Below are positions 10,409-22,653 of a stretch of DNA of 64,000 bases, piece by piece (within the stretch, counting starts at the first letter, position 1; each line of letters opens with the position of its first letter). The position numbers and the translations under genes were made by a program. Source of the stretch: Dromaius novaehollandiae (lineage: Eukaryota > Chordata > Aves > Casuariiformes > Dromaiidae); NCBI RefSeq assembly GCF_036370855.1, contig NC_088113.1:17814501-17878500 (forward strand). The letters run 5' to 3'. The notes under the pieces are model-generated. The model was not told the origin of the DNA and made no database searches. It saw nothing but the letters and a program-made list of their open reading frames with translations.

Positions 10409-13359
10409 ACCGGAATACAAAAGTTTGACAATAACTTGCAGGAAAAATATTTCTGTGTAAGCCTTTTACTTTGAATTTAGGGGCAAATGCAGTCTTACTA
10501 TAGACATGCACATGAAGATAAACAACTTTAGATTCCTCTTTTTAAAAAGTGTCTAAATTTTACTGTCTTCTCCTTGGAAACTCAAGATATTGTTGAAATC
10601 TTGGTCTTAAAATCATCCCATGTTTTTCACCTGTCCTTCAGTGTATCATTGAATAAGTCTAATGCTCCTAATAGTCATGGATTAATTCTCATAATTAAGT
10701 ATGGTATGCTCCAGGCAAATGCCTTAATCTTTGCATTGTAAAAGAACAAGAGATGAACAGTAGATTTCTAAAGCAACTGTACAATCCCTTTTTGTTTTAT
10801 TGTAATCATACGCACTTACATTCCTATTTCCGCTTAAGGACAGTGTCTATCTTGATATGTACTGAACCATTTTTGCTAGCTACAGAAGTGCTTATATCTG
10901 CACAAGAACAATTATTGGAACTCCAGAAGTAGAGCAGAAAAACAAACTTAATTCTTTTATCATTATTTATTTACAATGTAATTTATTTACATTTTAATTA
11001 ATTAATTATCTATTTAGTTACAATGTGATATGATGGACAAAATACATTATTTCTTGAGACAGCTTAAGGGATTTCCTCTTTCTGAACACAAGTTCTTTAA
11101 CAAAACCTAGTTATTAATTGGGAAATATCATACAGAAATGGTCTGTTAGAGAAAGACTGCTTATGAAATAGATTTTCAAAAAGAAAAGTTAGCTGAGCAC
11201 ACAACTGCCTTGGGAATCTTGTGTGCATGGGACAGTTTGAAAAATGTGCCACTAATACATGCTATAGGCAATTCACATAGGACTTATATAAGTATGGTCA
11301 TAATGAGGCACACCAGAAATCCATGCAGCTCAACATCCAGTGCCCCAAAGAGGGTGCCCAGAGAGTATAATGTGTGATAAAGGATTTTTGTCTGAAGGCC
11401 TTCAAGGCTTTACAGTATAAAATATATCCTATTGTGGAATAGCATTTTTCCTGCCCAACTTCTCTTAATCTAACTTGTCATGCTTGTTACTACCTGCCAA
11501 GATAGGAAGTATCGACATCCAGATTCATCTGCAAGGGAAGAGTTAGGGAACATACTAAGAAGAAGAGCACTTGTATAAGAAGATGGAAGTTTCCAACTAC
11601 CCACCCCAGCAGCTAGCAGATTTTTTAAACAAATCTTCTGAATGTAGGTTACTAGGAAAATGTCCAGAGTAATGGCTATGGAAGAGACAAGAAGCAGCCA
11701 TGTCAATAAGGATTTGTGGTTTATCTATTATGAAGAATTCCTGTAAGTCTACTGAAATGTAGAAGAGCAATTAAAATATTACTCAAAGATTTGTGGTCCT
11801 TTTGGTCACTATAACTGGCTTCAGTAATTTGAAGTATTTTCAATTTAACAAACAATTAGCACAGATTAGATAAACAAAATGAAAATGCTGTCTTCTCTAA
11901 GCAAGTTAAAGTAATTTTTGTAAACTTTAATCGTTACTTCCAAGTGATAATCTGACAGAGTATGTCAAGAAAATTTGCTTGCTGATGGGTATCATTATGG
12001 GAATCATCCAATTTGCACATTTTACAGTCGGGATCTTTTAGAATATGTTAGAAATATTCCTTTTCAGTGAGAAGGAAACCTTGGCAGTTTCTGCTTCAGT
12101 TACCCCTCTAGGATTCCTCATGAGCAAAGTGTAATCCTGCCAGACATGTTTTATCAACAATGTGTATTCAGCCCTTAGAGGTCATAAACATAGTATACTA
12201 ATAAAACAGATGTCCCAGTTCTGGACTCTTTTGAGCCCTCTTAACCCAGAGCTGTTCTAGCTCTTCCCCAAGCATCCCAGCATAACTCAGTATCTAACCA
12301 TTCTCTCCACCAGTCCTCACTGTTTACTTCTGACCTGTGCTGATCACCACTGGCCCTCTTCCTCCTTTACTGCTCTTCTAGTTTTCAATTTTCCACCTAC
12401 CAGCATAGAAAAAAAGCAGTAGGCAAATCAATTTCTTGCCCCCAGACACTAGCTTTGTAGTCTGGTAAGGTTAGAAGGCAGCTCCTGTCCTGCTTACAGC
12501 CCTGTAACTCCCACTGGTTGTTCCCTGAGGTTTTTTTCTCTATTAACAGGCCTCATGTGCCACCCCACTTCTTATTCAAGGTCATCTGGAAAGCATTGCT
12601 CTATCATGGGCCCTATGGGTTAAGGGTAGTAGTTAACCAGAATACTTACCATGCTTGAAACCAACCTCCATCACAAAATGATTGAGAGCGCAAAGAACCA
12701 AACTTCTGGAATACAGATTTACTTCACGTAGGTCAGTTTACAACTTCTTTTGACTTATATAACTTTGACAACCAAACTATTCCAAGAAAAAAAGCTGAAT
12801 TCAACAGGCTCTCAAAGGCTCTTTGAAAGAGATTATGTAGAGATATAACCTCTTCCTTACCTCCCCAGCCTCCATCGTACTAGCAACTGGACAAATAGCT
12901 TACATTTTCAACGGGGAGTACAAGCGTGGCCTCACCTTTCTACGGATCATCACCAGAACCTTGCAGGAAAAAAGTAAATACATGTCTTCTGTGCAGATTT
13001 TCTTTATTCTCTGGTCTCCATGAAATTTCTTGGGACCTGTGATATTTCTGTCAGTTTGATACAGGACATATGGTAATGTACTCTGAAATTTCCTTGGTTT
13101 CATGCTGTTTTCAGCATATTGGATAATCTGCTTCCTAGTGCTCCTACAAGTTCAAACTTCCTACATGATGCCACTATCATCTAAAACTATTACAAATATA
13201 TTTCTCTAGCAAAAAGATCAGTAATTCCTCTCTATTCCCTGAAAAGTATATTTGGGGAAATATGGGAGCTGCTGATCAACAATAGTGTCTATAATACCTT
13301 GGAAAGAAAGAACAAATTGTTTGCTAAAATGACCAGTTTGAAGTGAACCGTGAGCTTGT

Positions 13360-13415
13360 ATTGACATGGCTATAAATTCCTATAAATGGCTATTGACCTG
13401 GCTATAAATTTCCTA
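13360..13415. repeat. Two-copy tandem duplication, about 32-bp period
   Basis: ATTGACATGGCTATAAATT at 13360 is repeated as ATTGACCTGGCTATAAATT at 13392, with a partial third TATAAATGGCT between them. Confidence 0.7.
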
Positions 13416-15784
13416 GATGTCAGCCCATTACTCTAAGAGATACAGTTAGGCAGACCTAAATTAAGATTGCAAGTACTCAGAAAAGTTCCTTGCCTACATC
13501 AGTATCACTTGAACTTTTTCCAGTCAATACAATGATACAGTTTTCTTAGGTCGTTGCCTTTTTGCCCCCTCAAAAAGAGTTTTTACTGGACATTTGTTTA
13601 ACAATTGACCAATTATGGAACCCTAGATCAGTGTTATCCTCCTTCTTCATATGCTTCCTTTCGCTCACCTTCAAAAGTACATAAATAAAAATAAATGCAA
13701 GAACTGAAGATACAGCTTCATCTTGTTTGTTCTTGGTACTGACCAAGAACAGGTATAGTTAATGCTATCTCAGTCATGAAAGAGCAGTTGCTGCAGATGA
13801 AAACATTTGCCCTATGGAATTTGATTGGCATTTGTTTTATCACAATGCCTAGAAACGTAAGTTACAGGAACAGCGCTGGACACATTCTTTGTCCCTAAGC
13901 CTTTATCTGAATCATTCAATAGTCCATGGTATTCCTCTTCTTAAATAGAGGAGTTACTCAAAAAGAGGACTGTGTGTGCCTGAATATATACATTGTAGCT
14001 TAACAATAAGAAATGTCAAATGGAACTAACAGGCAGGCCAAGGAGTTGGTAAAACTTCCAGCATATGTACAGTACTTAGGTCGAAATCCAGATTCTTGTA
14101 GACTTTGAACTGGAAGAATAATCACGTGTGCAAGCAATTTTGAAACAGTCTTTTTCAGATGACCAAAATGGCTAAATCATTTTCCTTACTTCATTCCTAG
14201 TCCACAGTCTGCCAAATGCTCTTACCAAGCCTTATACGATGATAGGATTCCTCACAGCAACCTGACTAATCTTAGTGACGTTATAAAGAGAAACAGGGAC
14301 AAGGATACTGAACCGGAAAGCCAGTGTAGATAAAAGAGGTATGGAAACATCATAAAAAAGTAAGTAGAAGACAGAAAACTAGTAAAGGAGGTTTGTTTTT
14401 GCTTACAAAGAAGTGAAATTGTATCTAAACATTCTGTGGATTTGGAGTGCAAAAAGAATGTAGGAAAGATTTTGCCAAGTTTTTTTTTTTAATGAATTCT
14501 CTGTAATAACTGATTAAAATAAATCATGCTGTAGCTCCTTTATTGAGCTGCTTCAGACTTAATGAAAACACAGCAAGAAAGGCTATTATACAAGGGTTTT
14601 TTCTGAATTCTCCAACAGTCTAAAATAGTTAGGGATATTATTCCAGACAGTATCCATTACTTTCTCACACTACTCAACATATATCCTCACCATCAGTGAT
14701 GGAGTTCAAGGACTTGCCCCTACTCCTTTAATGAGTTTTTTGCTTATTTCTGAAACTCCAGACAAATGCAATGACTTAATTAAATACGGGATGAGCTCCC
14801 ACAGTTGACAGAAGAAACTAGTACAAGTTTTGAAGCGAGTCAGACAAATATTTTATCTCCCAAAATACAAGATGGGGAAAACTGCCAACTCAAAGGAAAT
14901 GACACACCCAGATGGATGGCTAAGTTTTTTATATTAAGTTGTTCCTTAATGTCAATTTTGTGTGCATGGGATTACTTGCAATACTCTTTCATTATTGCAG
15001 AGTTACAATATTGCAGTCACTGTTACTTAATTTTCTAGCTAGGACAGTAAACCCATCAATCTGTGTAAACTAACCATTTATTAACAATCAGACAAAGTAG
15101 TGGGCAAGAAATACAACATCTTGTTTTGAGAAGATGATTAGTTGGGGAAGCAATAGACAATCTGTATGTTCTTTTGTAAGAAAGTGAAATTGTTTTTATG
15201 AAACTATAAAACTTGATTCTCTTAACTACTTTCAGGAGAGCAAAAGAGGCAGCTAGTTTTGCTGCTCTGTACAGTTTAGTGGGCTAATAAGTTTACTCAT
15301 TATTATTCCTTGACATGAAGCAATCTAAGTAGAATTGTACTACTTGGCAGTCTGAAGCCATCCCTGCTACATCCTCATCACCAGCAGGAACCCGCCAAAC
15401 CTATCATCCTTGCAACTTTGAAAGCTATGTTAAGTTGCATACTGTTATATGTACTGTCACGATCATTCAACACCACTAGTTCTTATCCCAGTATTTATAC
15501 CAGCACTTCCAGAGATTCAAAACAGAAGAAAAGACTGTGCATGGCAAAGTTGCCCCCTTCCTAAAAGCTTTTATGTCATAAAAAGAGATTCACAGAAAAT
15601 AGAGCCCTTAAACCTTCTCCTGCAGTTTAATTGCTCTTTGGTGTTCTAAATTCTGAACTTTTCAGTCCACAAGGATTATCTTTCCTACAGGAGCCACACC
15701 ATCCTCTTAATATCTGGGTGGAGTAGTGAGCCACCTGCATCACGAAGGGAGTGAATCACTAACTCTTGCCCTGCAAAGATCAGA

Positions 15785-15850
15785 GAGCATTATTATCCTA
15801 ATGAGGCACAGAGATAGTTAGTTGAAAAGTTAGTCAGCACTATGTCACTG
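15785..15850 (-). mobile_element. MIR-type SINE remnant
   Basis: Read on the minus strand, ATCTCTGTGCCTCAT followed by GGATAATAAT resembles the conserved centre and 3' part of MIR SINEs. It is short and strongly diverged, so it is an old remnant. Confidence 0.45.
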
Positions 15851-18800
15851 TGGGGTTCCAATTCATTCTCTTGCTGATGTAAATAACAGATTTTTTTCAG
15901 TTTACAAGAAAATAAGGGTTTTTTTTCTAATTCACAACCTCATCCTCAGTTCCACATTAGGTTCTTTCTACTTCATCAACAACAATTAAGATTCTTCAGA
16001 CCAATTTATGAGTTATACCTGCACAAACTTCTTGCCTTCATGAAGTCTTAATAATAACTGTATGTCCCAGAGAGCCTTCAGAAGTTTGTCATGGGTGGTG
16101 TCACGGGCACTGTAAATACTGAGGATGCTGCTGAACAAAATGCTGAGTCCAAGATGAAGCTGTGAGGCTCCTTGGTAAAAAATTAAATACGTTTATATGA
16201 AATAACAGAGAAAATTCAAGTGCAAAATCTCAAATGTTATTGTTAGGGTCACTTTACAGAACAGGAATGTGTTTTAGAAGTGTCCTAACTAGTAAAACTC
16301 TTGCCATACATTAAATAATAGAAAAATGAGATATGAAATACAAATAATGCAAAGGCTTTGAAACAGTAAATGTCAGAATTTTCAGGTGCATGCAGAAAGT
16401 GTGTATATGAATACTACAATACTAAGGAGAAGCACCAGTTAGAGAGACACTGCCATCTTAAGTAGGGATTGATTTATAGTTTAGCTTCTAAAAGGTGAAG
16501 GAGATTAAATGTCAGTTTATTGTCGTACAAAAGTAAATTACTCTCTGAAACTGCACTAAAATCCTATTGCTATGAATTAGCCTTACCATTCTTGGTATCT
16601 TTAACATAAAAATGAATTAAAGCCTACAAACTTTTAACTCCAAAGCCTGTTTAGGTCTTATTTTAAGAAGTAAAATAACAAAAACAGAAAGGAAGAAGAA
16701 CACCCTAGCAGATAGAACAATGAATAATTATTCACCTCCTCAAAGATATTTCCAAAATGTGCCTTTTAAAACAAGTCTAAGAACAATTTAAGCCATGAAA
16801 ACTGCAGCAGATGTTATGCAGGGAGAGAACAGCATATTGCCTTGTCTAGGTAAAATGATACGTTACCTAGCTGAACAGAAAGAAGCAGAATCTGCTAGTA
16901 GTTCGTAAAGCAGGTAAGGAAAGAGATTAATGTCTTTGGCTCAAGAAGAGAGTCCACTACAGAGAATTAATGCAAATGAGGTCTCTGAACTGCAATATCT
17001 AATGAAGGAACTCTTCCCTCTATGTTCTCTCCCCACTCGCATATGTTGTCCTATGATTTGCTTTGCGCTAGAAAGAAGAATGAGCAGCAGGCTCTTTGTT
17101 CAACCCCATTCAGTCTCAATGCCAATGAAGTCGTGCTCAATACTGGTAGCCTGTTCAATAATTTGTAGAGAGACAAAGAAGTAGAGAGAGAAGGAAGGAC
17201 TCTTAAGGTAATATTGTTATGCAGCCTCCTGAAATTTAAGCCAAACCAAATAGTAAAGATAATATTCTCTATAGGGAGTGGTGAAATTTGCTTTTCTGAA
17301 AACTCCAGAGGTCTGAATATGCAATGAATACAACCTGTACTCTCCAAAACATCTGATTTTGTTCTGAAAAGACTGCCTACTGAATGAGGTATCAGGCTGT
17401 ATTCCCATCTGCTCCTTAGTCTCTCCACTGAGACTACTGACAAGTGTACCAAGTAGGTCAGTTGTGACAGCGTGTTTTTAACTTGGACACTTCACCCTGG
17501 AAGTGGATTTAGATCACTGGTTATCATTGCAGCTCTTGAGCCTCTTGGAGAGCTGGTCATGAAGCTAAATATACAGATTCTTACTATCCCAGTTAATGCA
17601 GCAACCCCAGATCCTAGAAGAATCTTTATTTGCAGAATAATCCTCTGCAGCATTACATCTGCCAAAGACAATTTTTTGCCTTGTTTATAATTTCCTGTTC
17701 TCCTTTCAGCACGCTCTTTACTCCACCTTCTTGCCTGCTTCATGCCTGAGAAAACTTTATGAAATCTCAGTTTCATCCTATCCCCTCCCATGTCAGACAT
17801 CTGTGAGAAGGATACACAGAGGCTTACAATTCACTTTAGCACAAAACTACCCAAGAAAAAACAGCCTATACAGCAAAACAAGCAAGTTTTTCCTTTGTAT
17901 TTTTGGCTACATTCAGCACTCCCCACTGTCCTATATAGACAGCCATCTCTCTTTATGCCCTAATTATTTCTAAACTTACATCTGAATCCTCTTACTCATT
18001 TCAATGGGAGGTAGATGCCTAAGCACCTTTTCTAGAATCTGTGTTTCTTCAGGTTATGTGACCAACCAGCAAACTTCGGCTTAGCCAACTTTTTTGTATC
18101 ACATATATTTTCTACTTACCCACCTTCATGCAAGGATAGCTTAAAATTACCTGCAGCCTTCAAATGACAAAAATCATCATCTGGCTATCTAGAATAACTC
18201 TGTCCTGCCCTTTGTGATTCAGAAAGCCTCAGTATAAAATGTGTTTGCATGTCTCTAACTGCTGCACTTCCCTATGCTTCAATGACGAAAAGAATAAAAA
18301 CAGAGAACAGGATTTTGGGTTGTGTCCTTGGTCTTGTCAGGGACTTGATGTGCACTAGTGAGCGTGTCATTTTTTTGTCTCATTTTCACAGTTTGTAAAA
18401 TATACACTGTACTGTAGTAACGTGAGCGTGAATAGTTTGGAATAGCAGTTTGAGTTCATTCTGATACAAGATGTTATGTATGTCCAAGATATTTCAGTTT
18501 TATTAAGACAAGTAAATATATCTTCCATCCTTCTGCTGCTGCATCAAAAGTGGCACAATGACTTCTAATCTCCAAAGCTTCAGGTAATAAAGCAAACTTC
18601 TACAGCTAGGCCCTACACATGTATGAGCTGCAAACAGTGAAGACTGGGCAGGTTAGAAATGCACTGCTCACTTATCCCATAAATGCACATGAATATATCG
18701 ATCCCATCTTAAAGGACTGAAGAATTTGGAGGCCAGACTGGTAATTTGGACCCCCATTCAGAGGCATGATACAAAAAAAAATTCTCCAGAAATTTTCTGC

Positions 18801-19994
18801 AATTTTAACATTGCATTTTATAATTATATTAAAAAAAATACAAAAAGAAATTAGTGCCTTGCTGTATAACAAAGAACTCTCTTCTCCTGTAGAAAATGAT
18901 TGACTTACCAGGGGAAAGAGTAAACTGATCACAGTATGAAAAGTAGCATGCATACATGAAACAAGAATGCATACATGAAAACATGAAAATAAAGACATAC
19001 TGTTCTAGTGTGAGTTCATTTATAACAAAGCTGGTTAAAAAAAAGAAAGAAAAAGAGAGAGAGAGCGTGTGCACGCGTGGGCCATAACTGTGTCCTAAAG
19101 CTCCCTGACCACGTTTTCCTCATTTCTCTCTTTGGCTACACACATTATCCCATAGATCCTAGTTAAAGATAATCAATGGCAGTAAAAATCAAAGAAGATA
19201 CTTCTACCTACATATCTGTCTGTGAAGAATACAGATTAAGAGCATGTTAAATCTAGTATGTAATTCTAAATGCTGTAGGTAAAATTTGATCTCAGATACT
19301 GAAAACATATCCTATGGAGACAGTGCATCTGTACAGAATAATTAGTTTGTTATCAGCTTCACTCACACAAACATTTTCACACCTTACATTTATATTTCTT
19401 ACAGACAGAGCACTGAAATAACTTGGAATGCCCAAACTGTGGTCTTGCTTTGGCACTCACAAAGTTTGTGGGTTTGGTAAGAAGTTTAAGCTCTCTTTAT
19501 GGCTTTCTTATTGGTAAAATATATTTTGTCTTGACTGTGCAACACATTTGGACTACTGCAATTGCACTACTTACATAGTTGAGGTACCAATCAGGAGCGC
19601 CAATCCCACACAAGCCTAAAACTATGACACTGTATAAAATACTTCATTTAAATCCAGGAGTTAAACTGACTTTAAATTTCATGTATGGGGGTGGAATGTA
19701 AGATGTCAAAACTGAAATGTCTGAGGCACCAACACAAAACTAAGAAAGAGAGAAAGAAAAAGAGAGAGAGAAGATAGAACACTGTTATATATATATTACA
19801 ATCTCTGTGTTTATTTCTAGAATAAAAAAAAAACAACATCTATTGTTATGAAATGAATTTTTCAGAAGAAATACCCTCTTCTGAGATATAAGACAAACTA
19901 ATGTAGTGAAGCACTATTCCATACATACGTTATTGTATCTCTTTTTCTTTGACTGTGGGACACTGAGAAACTAATGGTATAAAGCACATATATT

Positions 19995-20290
19995 ATCTAA
20001 ATTACCAAGTTTTCCCTGTTTTTTTTTCTATTTCTTTATTCATGTTTCTATTTTTTATTTTCATTTCCTTCCTTCATGCTCTTTCCCTCTCTCTTCCTTT
20101 TATTCTTGTTCCCTTGGCTTTACACGTTTTTCTTTATTCTGTTTTTTTTTCTTTATTTGGAATAAAAACATTTACAAAGATGGATCATTTCTTTCTTCTC
20201 ATCCTTCCTGCATCTTTTTAGTTCCCTCTTTTTCTAGTCCCTCCTTTACTCCTGAGCTCTTTTCTACTGCCCATTCCCCACCCCTCTATA
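19995..20290 (+). repeat. Pyrimidine-rich low-complexity tract
   Basis: About 300 bp dominated by T and C (runs such as TTTCCTTCCTTC and CTCTTTCCCTCTCTCTTCC) with few purines. No coding or transposon signal. The complementary strand is purine-rich and could form unusual structure, which is inference. Confidence 0.65.
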
Positions 20291-22157
20291 GAAGTACGTT
20301 CTGGACTTTGTGATCTTACCCTCCTGCCCTGCAGCTCCCATATTTTCTTTCAAACTCCTACTGGATATCTAACTTTTCTTCTTTTAGGGCTTGTGTTTCT
20401 TTACTCTGTTACATTTGGTCCTTTTGACTGTTGTTAAACAAAAGGTGCTAAGGAAATTCATTATAATAGGTGTATCTTCCAGAGACAGGTCAATTTATGG
20501 CCATGATGATCATAACCAAAATTGTGTAAGTTCACATTTCTCTCCTTACCAGTATATAGATTATGCCACCTTGATGTGTTCTTCTTTATCCACAGTGCTT
20601 TGTTCTCCCTTCAGGATTCACCTTGATGTACTGGTAAGTGACGGTCCCTTCCTCTTTTCTGCTATTAAAAAAAAATTGAAAGCATAAAGCAATCATGATA
20701 CCTTTTGTTGGATACAGAACAGAATATCTGAAATAGGGGTAGTCATGAATCAGTGACAGGAGTTTTCGGGTCTGCATGTGAAACAAAGGAGTTGAACTGA
20801 AAGACCTGGAAGCCCATATACCATTTCTAAAAAATATTTTAAGAGTAGAACTAAGGATTATTAAGTCAAACATATCGTGAAGTTTGAGAATATAAACCAA
20901 AAGAAGAAATATGGCTTCTCCACCTCTGGTGACATCATTTAGAATTTCCCCAGTCAAAACACTTATTTGTGAGTGTGCCTGAACAGAGCATTTTATTATT
21001 ATTTCTTGTCCTGTATTTTTCAGTTTGAACCTCTCCATATTCTTAAACTAGACACTCCTCATACAGGGGAACTAGATGAGCTTTTTCATCAGGGAAGTTT
21101 CTAACCAGTAATCTTCCCACTAAAGGGCATCCTTTACTGCACTAAAAATTAATCTTTTCCTGCTCTGTATAGCTTGTACTTAACGCTGAGTGAAATATCT
21201 AAAAAGACAGGTAGACTGACTTTCTTATTAGAAAGTACTGCTTGCCCAAATCACGTATAATCATTTTTTAGATTTCAGCAACTGCCTCCGCACTAAAGCG
21301 ATGAAAATTTAACAAGACTCTGTGTGTGTGTGTCCACAAGGGAGAGTGAGAAGGAAGGCGTCTTTGCTATTCAGACAACCAGATGAGCTCTCCAGGCTGT
21401 ATAAAGAGCATGAGGAGTGGCAATATAAAATACATAGGGTCACAGAGTGGAGAGCTTGCGGTACTTGGTGAAGAGCTCTGTGAGCCATGCAGCACAAGGA
21501 AACAGGTCGTTGTGATGCGAGGATGAACCTGTGGACTGCACACTACAGGGTGCCTCCGCGCTGTAATGCTGATGGAAGACGTGCAGCCAAGGGACGGGTG
21601 TCCGCAGCTCCAGCAAACCTCTTTACACTTAGACAATGGCTCCCAGCGTAGTGTCTCCAGCTGCTAGTTTTGAGCCGTATTCATTTGCATCATAAAAATT
21701 AGCGAGATTTCTGCGCTCTGACCTGGCGCCTCAAACATAACCGCCCTGCCGGACCCTGATCCGCCCTCCTGCTGGCCAGCGACTGCACCTCCTGCGCCTG
21801 TGTCTGCCAGATGCTACCGGCCGCCGCTCTGACCCGCAGATGGCCGGGGAAGCGGGAAACCCCCCTGAGACGCCGCAGTGAAAGGCTCGTTCTCCAGCTG
21901 CGGCCTAGCCGCGCGGCCCCTTCCCCGCGACGCGGCTCACCGGGGGCGCCCTGCCTCTGCGCGGAACAAAGGCACGGCGCGCGCCGCCCGCCCGGGCCCT
22001 GCGCAGGGGGCGACACGCCGCCCGTTCCCCGCGGCAACGGCGGGGGATGCAGCTCGCCCCCCCCCCTCCCGCCCCCGCCGCCACCGTTACCCGCCGCCGG
22101 GCGGGGCTCGCGCCGCGGCTCCCCTCACAGCGGCGCCGCGCGCGGGAAGGGCGCGAG

Positions 22158-22383
22158 CCCCGCCCCGCCCCGCCCCGCCCGCGGCGCACGTGGCACCCGC
22201 GCCTGGGCCGCTCACGTGACGCGACGCCGGGCTTCCCCCCCGCTCCCGCACACCCCTCCCCTTCCCTGCGCGTCTGACCCCGTCTCCCGTCTGGTCAAGA
22301 GCGGGCGGCAGCGCATGCGCGGCGCGGCCGCAGCACGCCCCCGCCCTGCCCCCCCCCGCCGCGTCTCCCTCCGCCCTATATAA
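22158..22383 (+). promoter_or_regulatory. LSM14B core and proximal promoter
   Basis: Four overlapping GC boxes of CCGCCC type (22158-22180), CACGTG at 22187-22192 and again at 22213-22218 (within TCACGTGAC), and TATATAA at 22377-22383. The TATA position predicts a transcription start near 22408-22412, which gives a 5' UTR of about 120 nt. CACGTG is a USF/MYC/TFEB-type site. Actual binding is not shown by the sequence. Confidence 0.65.
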
Positions 22384-22532
22384 GGCGCGCGCGGCGGGGC
22401 TCGCGGCTCCGCAGTGTGCGTGGGCGGCGCGGCGGCCTCCGCGCCCGCGCTGCAGCCCCACCCCCAACCCCCGCGCGGCGCCCCGCTCCCCCCCGCCTCC
22501 CGCCGCGGCCCCGGCCCGGCCCCGGCGGAGCC

Positions 22533-22653
22533 ATGAGCTCGGGCACCCCCTACATCGGCAGCAAGATCAGCCTCATCTCCAAGGCGCAGATCCGCTATGA
22601 GGGCATCCTCTACACCATCGACACCGAGAACTCCACCGTGGCGCTGGCCAAGG
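22533..22653 (+). CDS. LSM14B: LSM14B exon 1 (coding part)
   Basis: The ATG at 22533 lies in the context GGAGCCATGAG. The exon encodes [14 protein letters not shown] to STVALAK plus one base; the donor GTGAGG follows. It is the start of the LSm domain. Confidence 0.95.

Larger units (their letters stand above)
7150..21700. other. Intergenic region between TAF4 and LSM14B, no gene supported
   Basis: About 14.5 kb of AT-rich DNA. Open frames reach only 139 codons (7932-8351) and 151 codons (10005-10460), with unremarkable composition and no recognisable domain or supporting splice sites. It holds three two-copy tandem duplications (8399, 10354, 13360), a MIR-like remnant (15785-15850), short GA tracts (19037-19066, 19743-19771) and a pyrimidine-rich tract (about 19995-20290). 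I saw no tRNA or snRNA. Confidence 0.7.

Noticed and set aside
10005-10460. 151-codon frame spanning a 27-bp duplication
   Set aside because: Leucine/phenylalanine-rich chance composition, and the repeat is simply in frame because 27 is a multiple of three. No other support.
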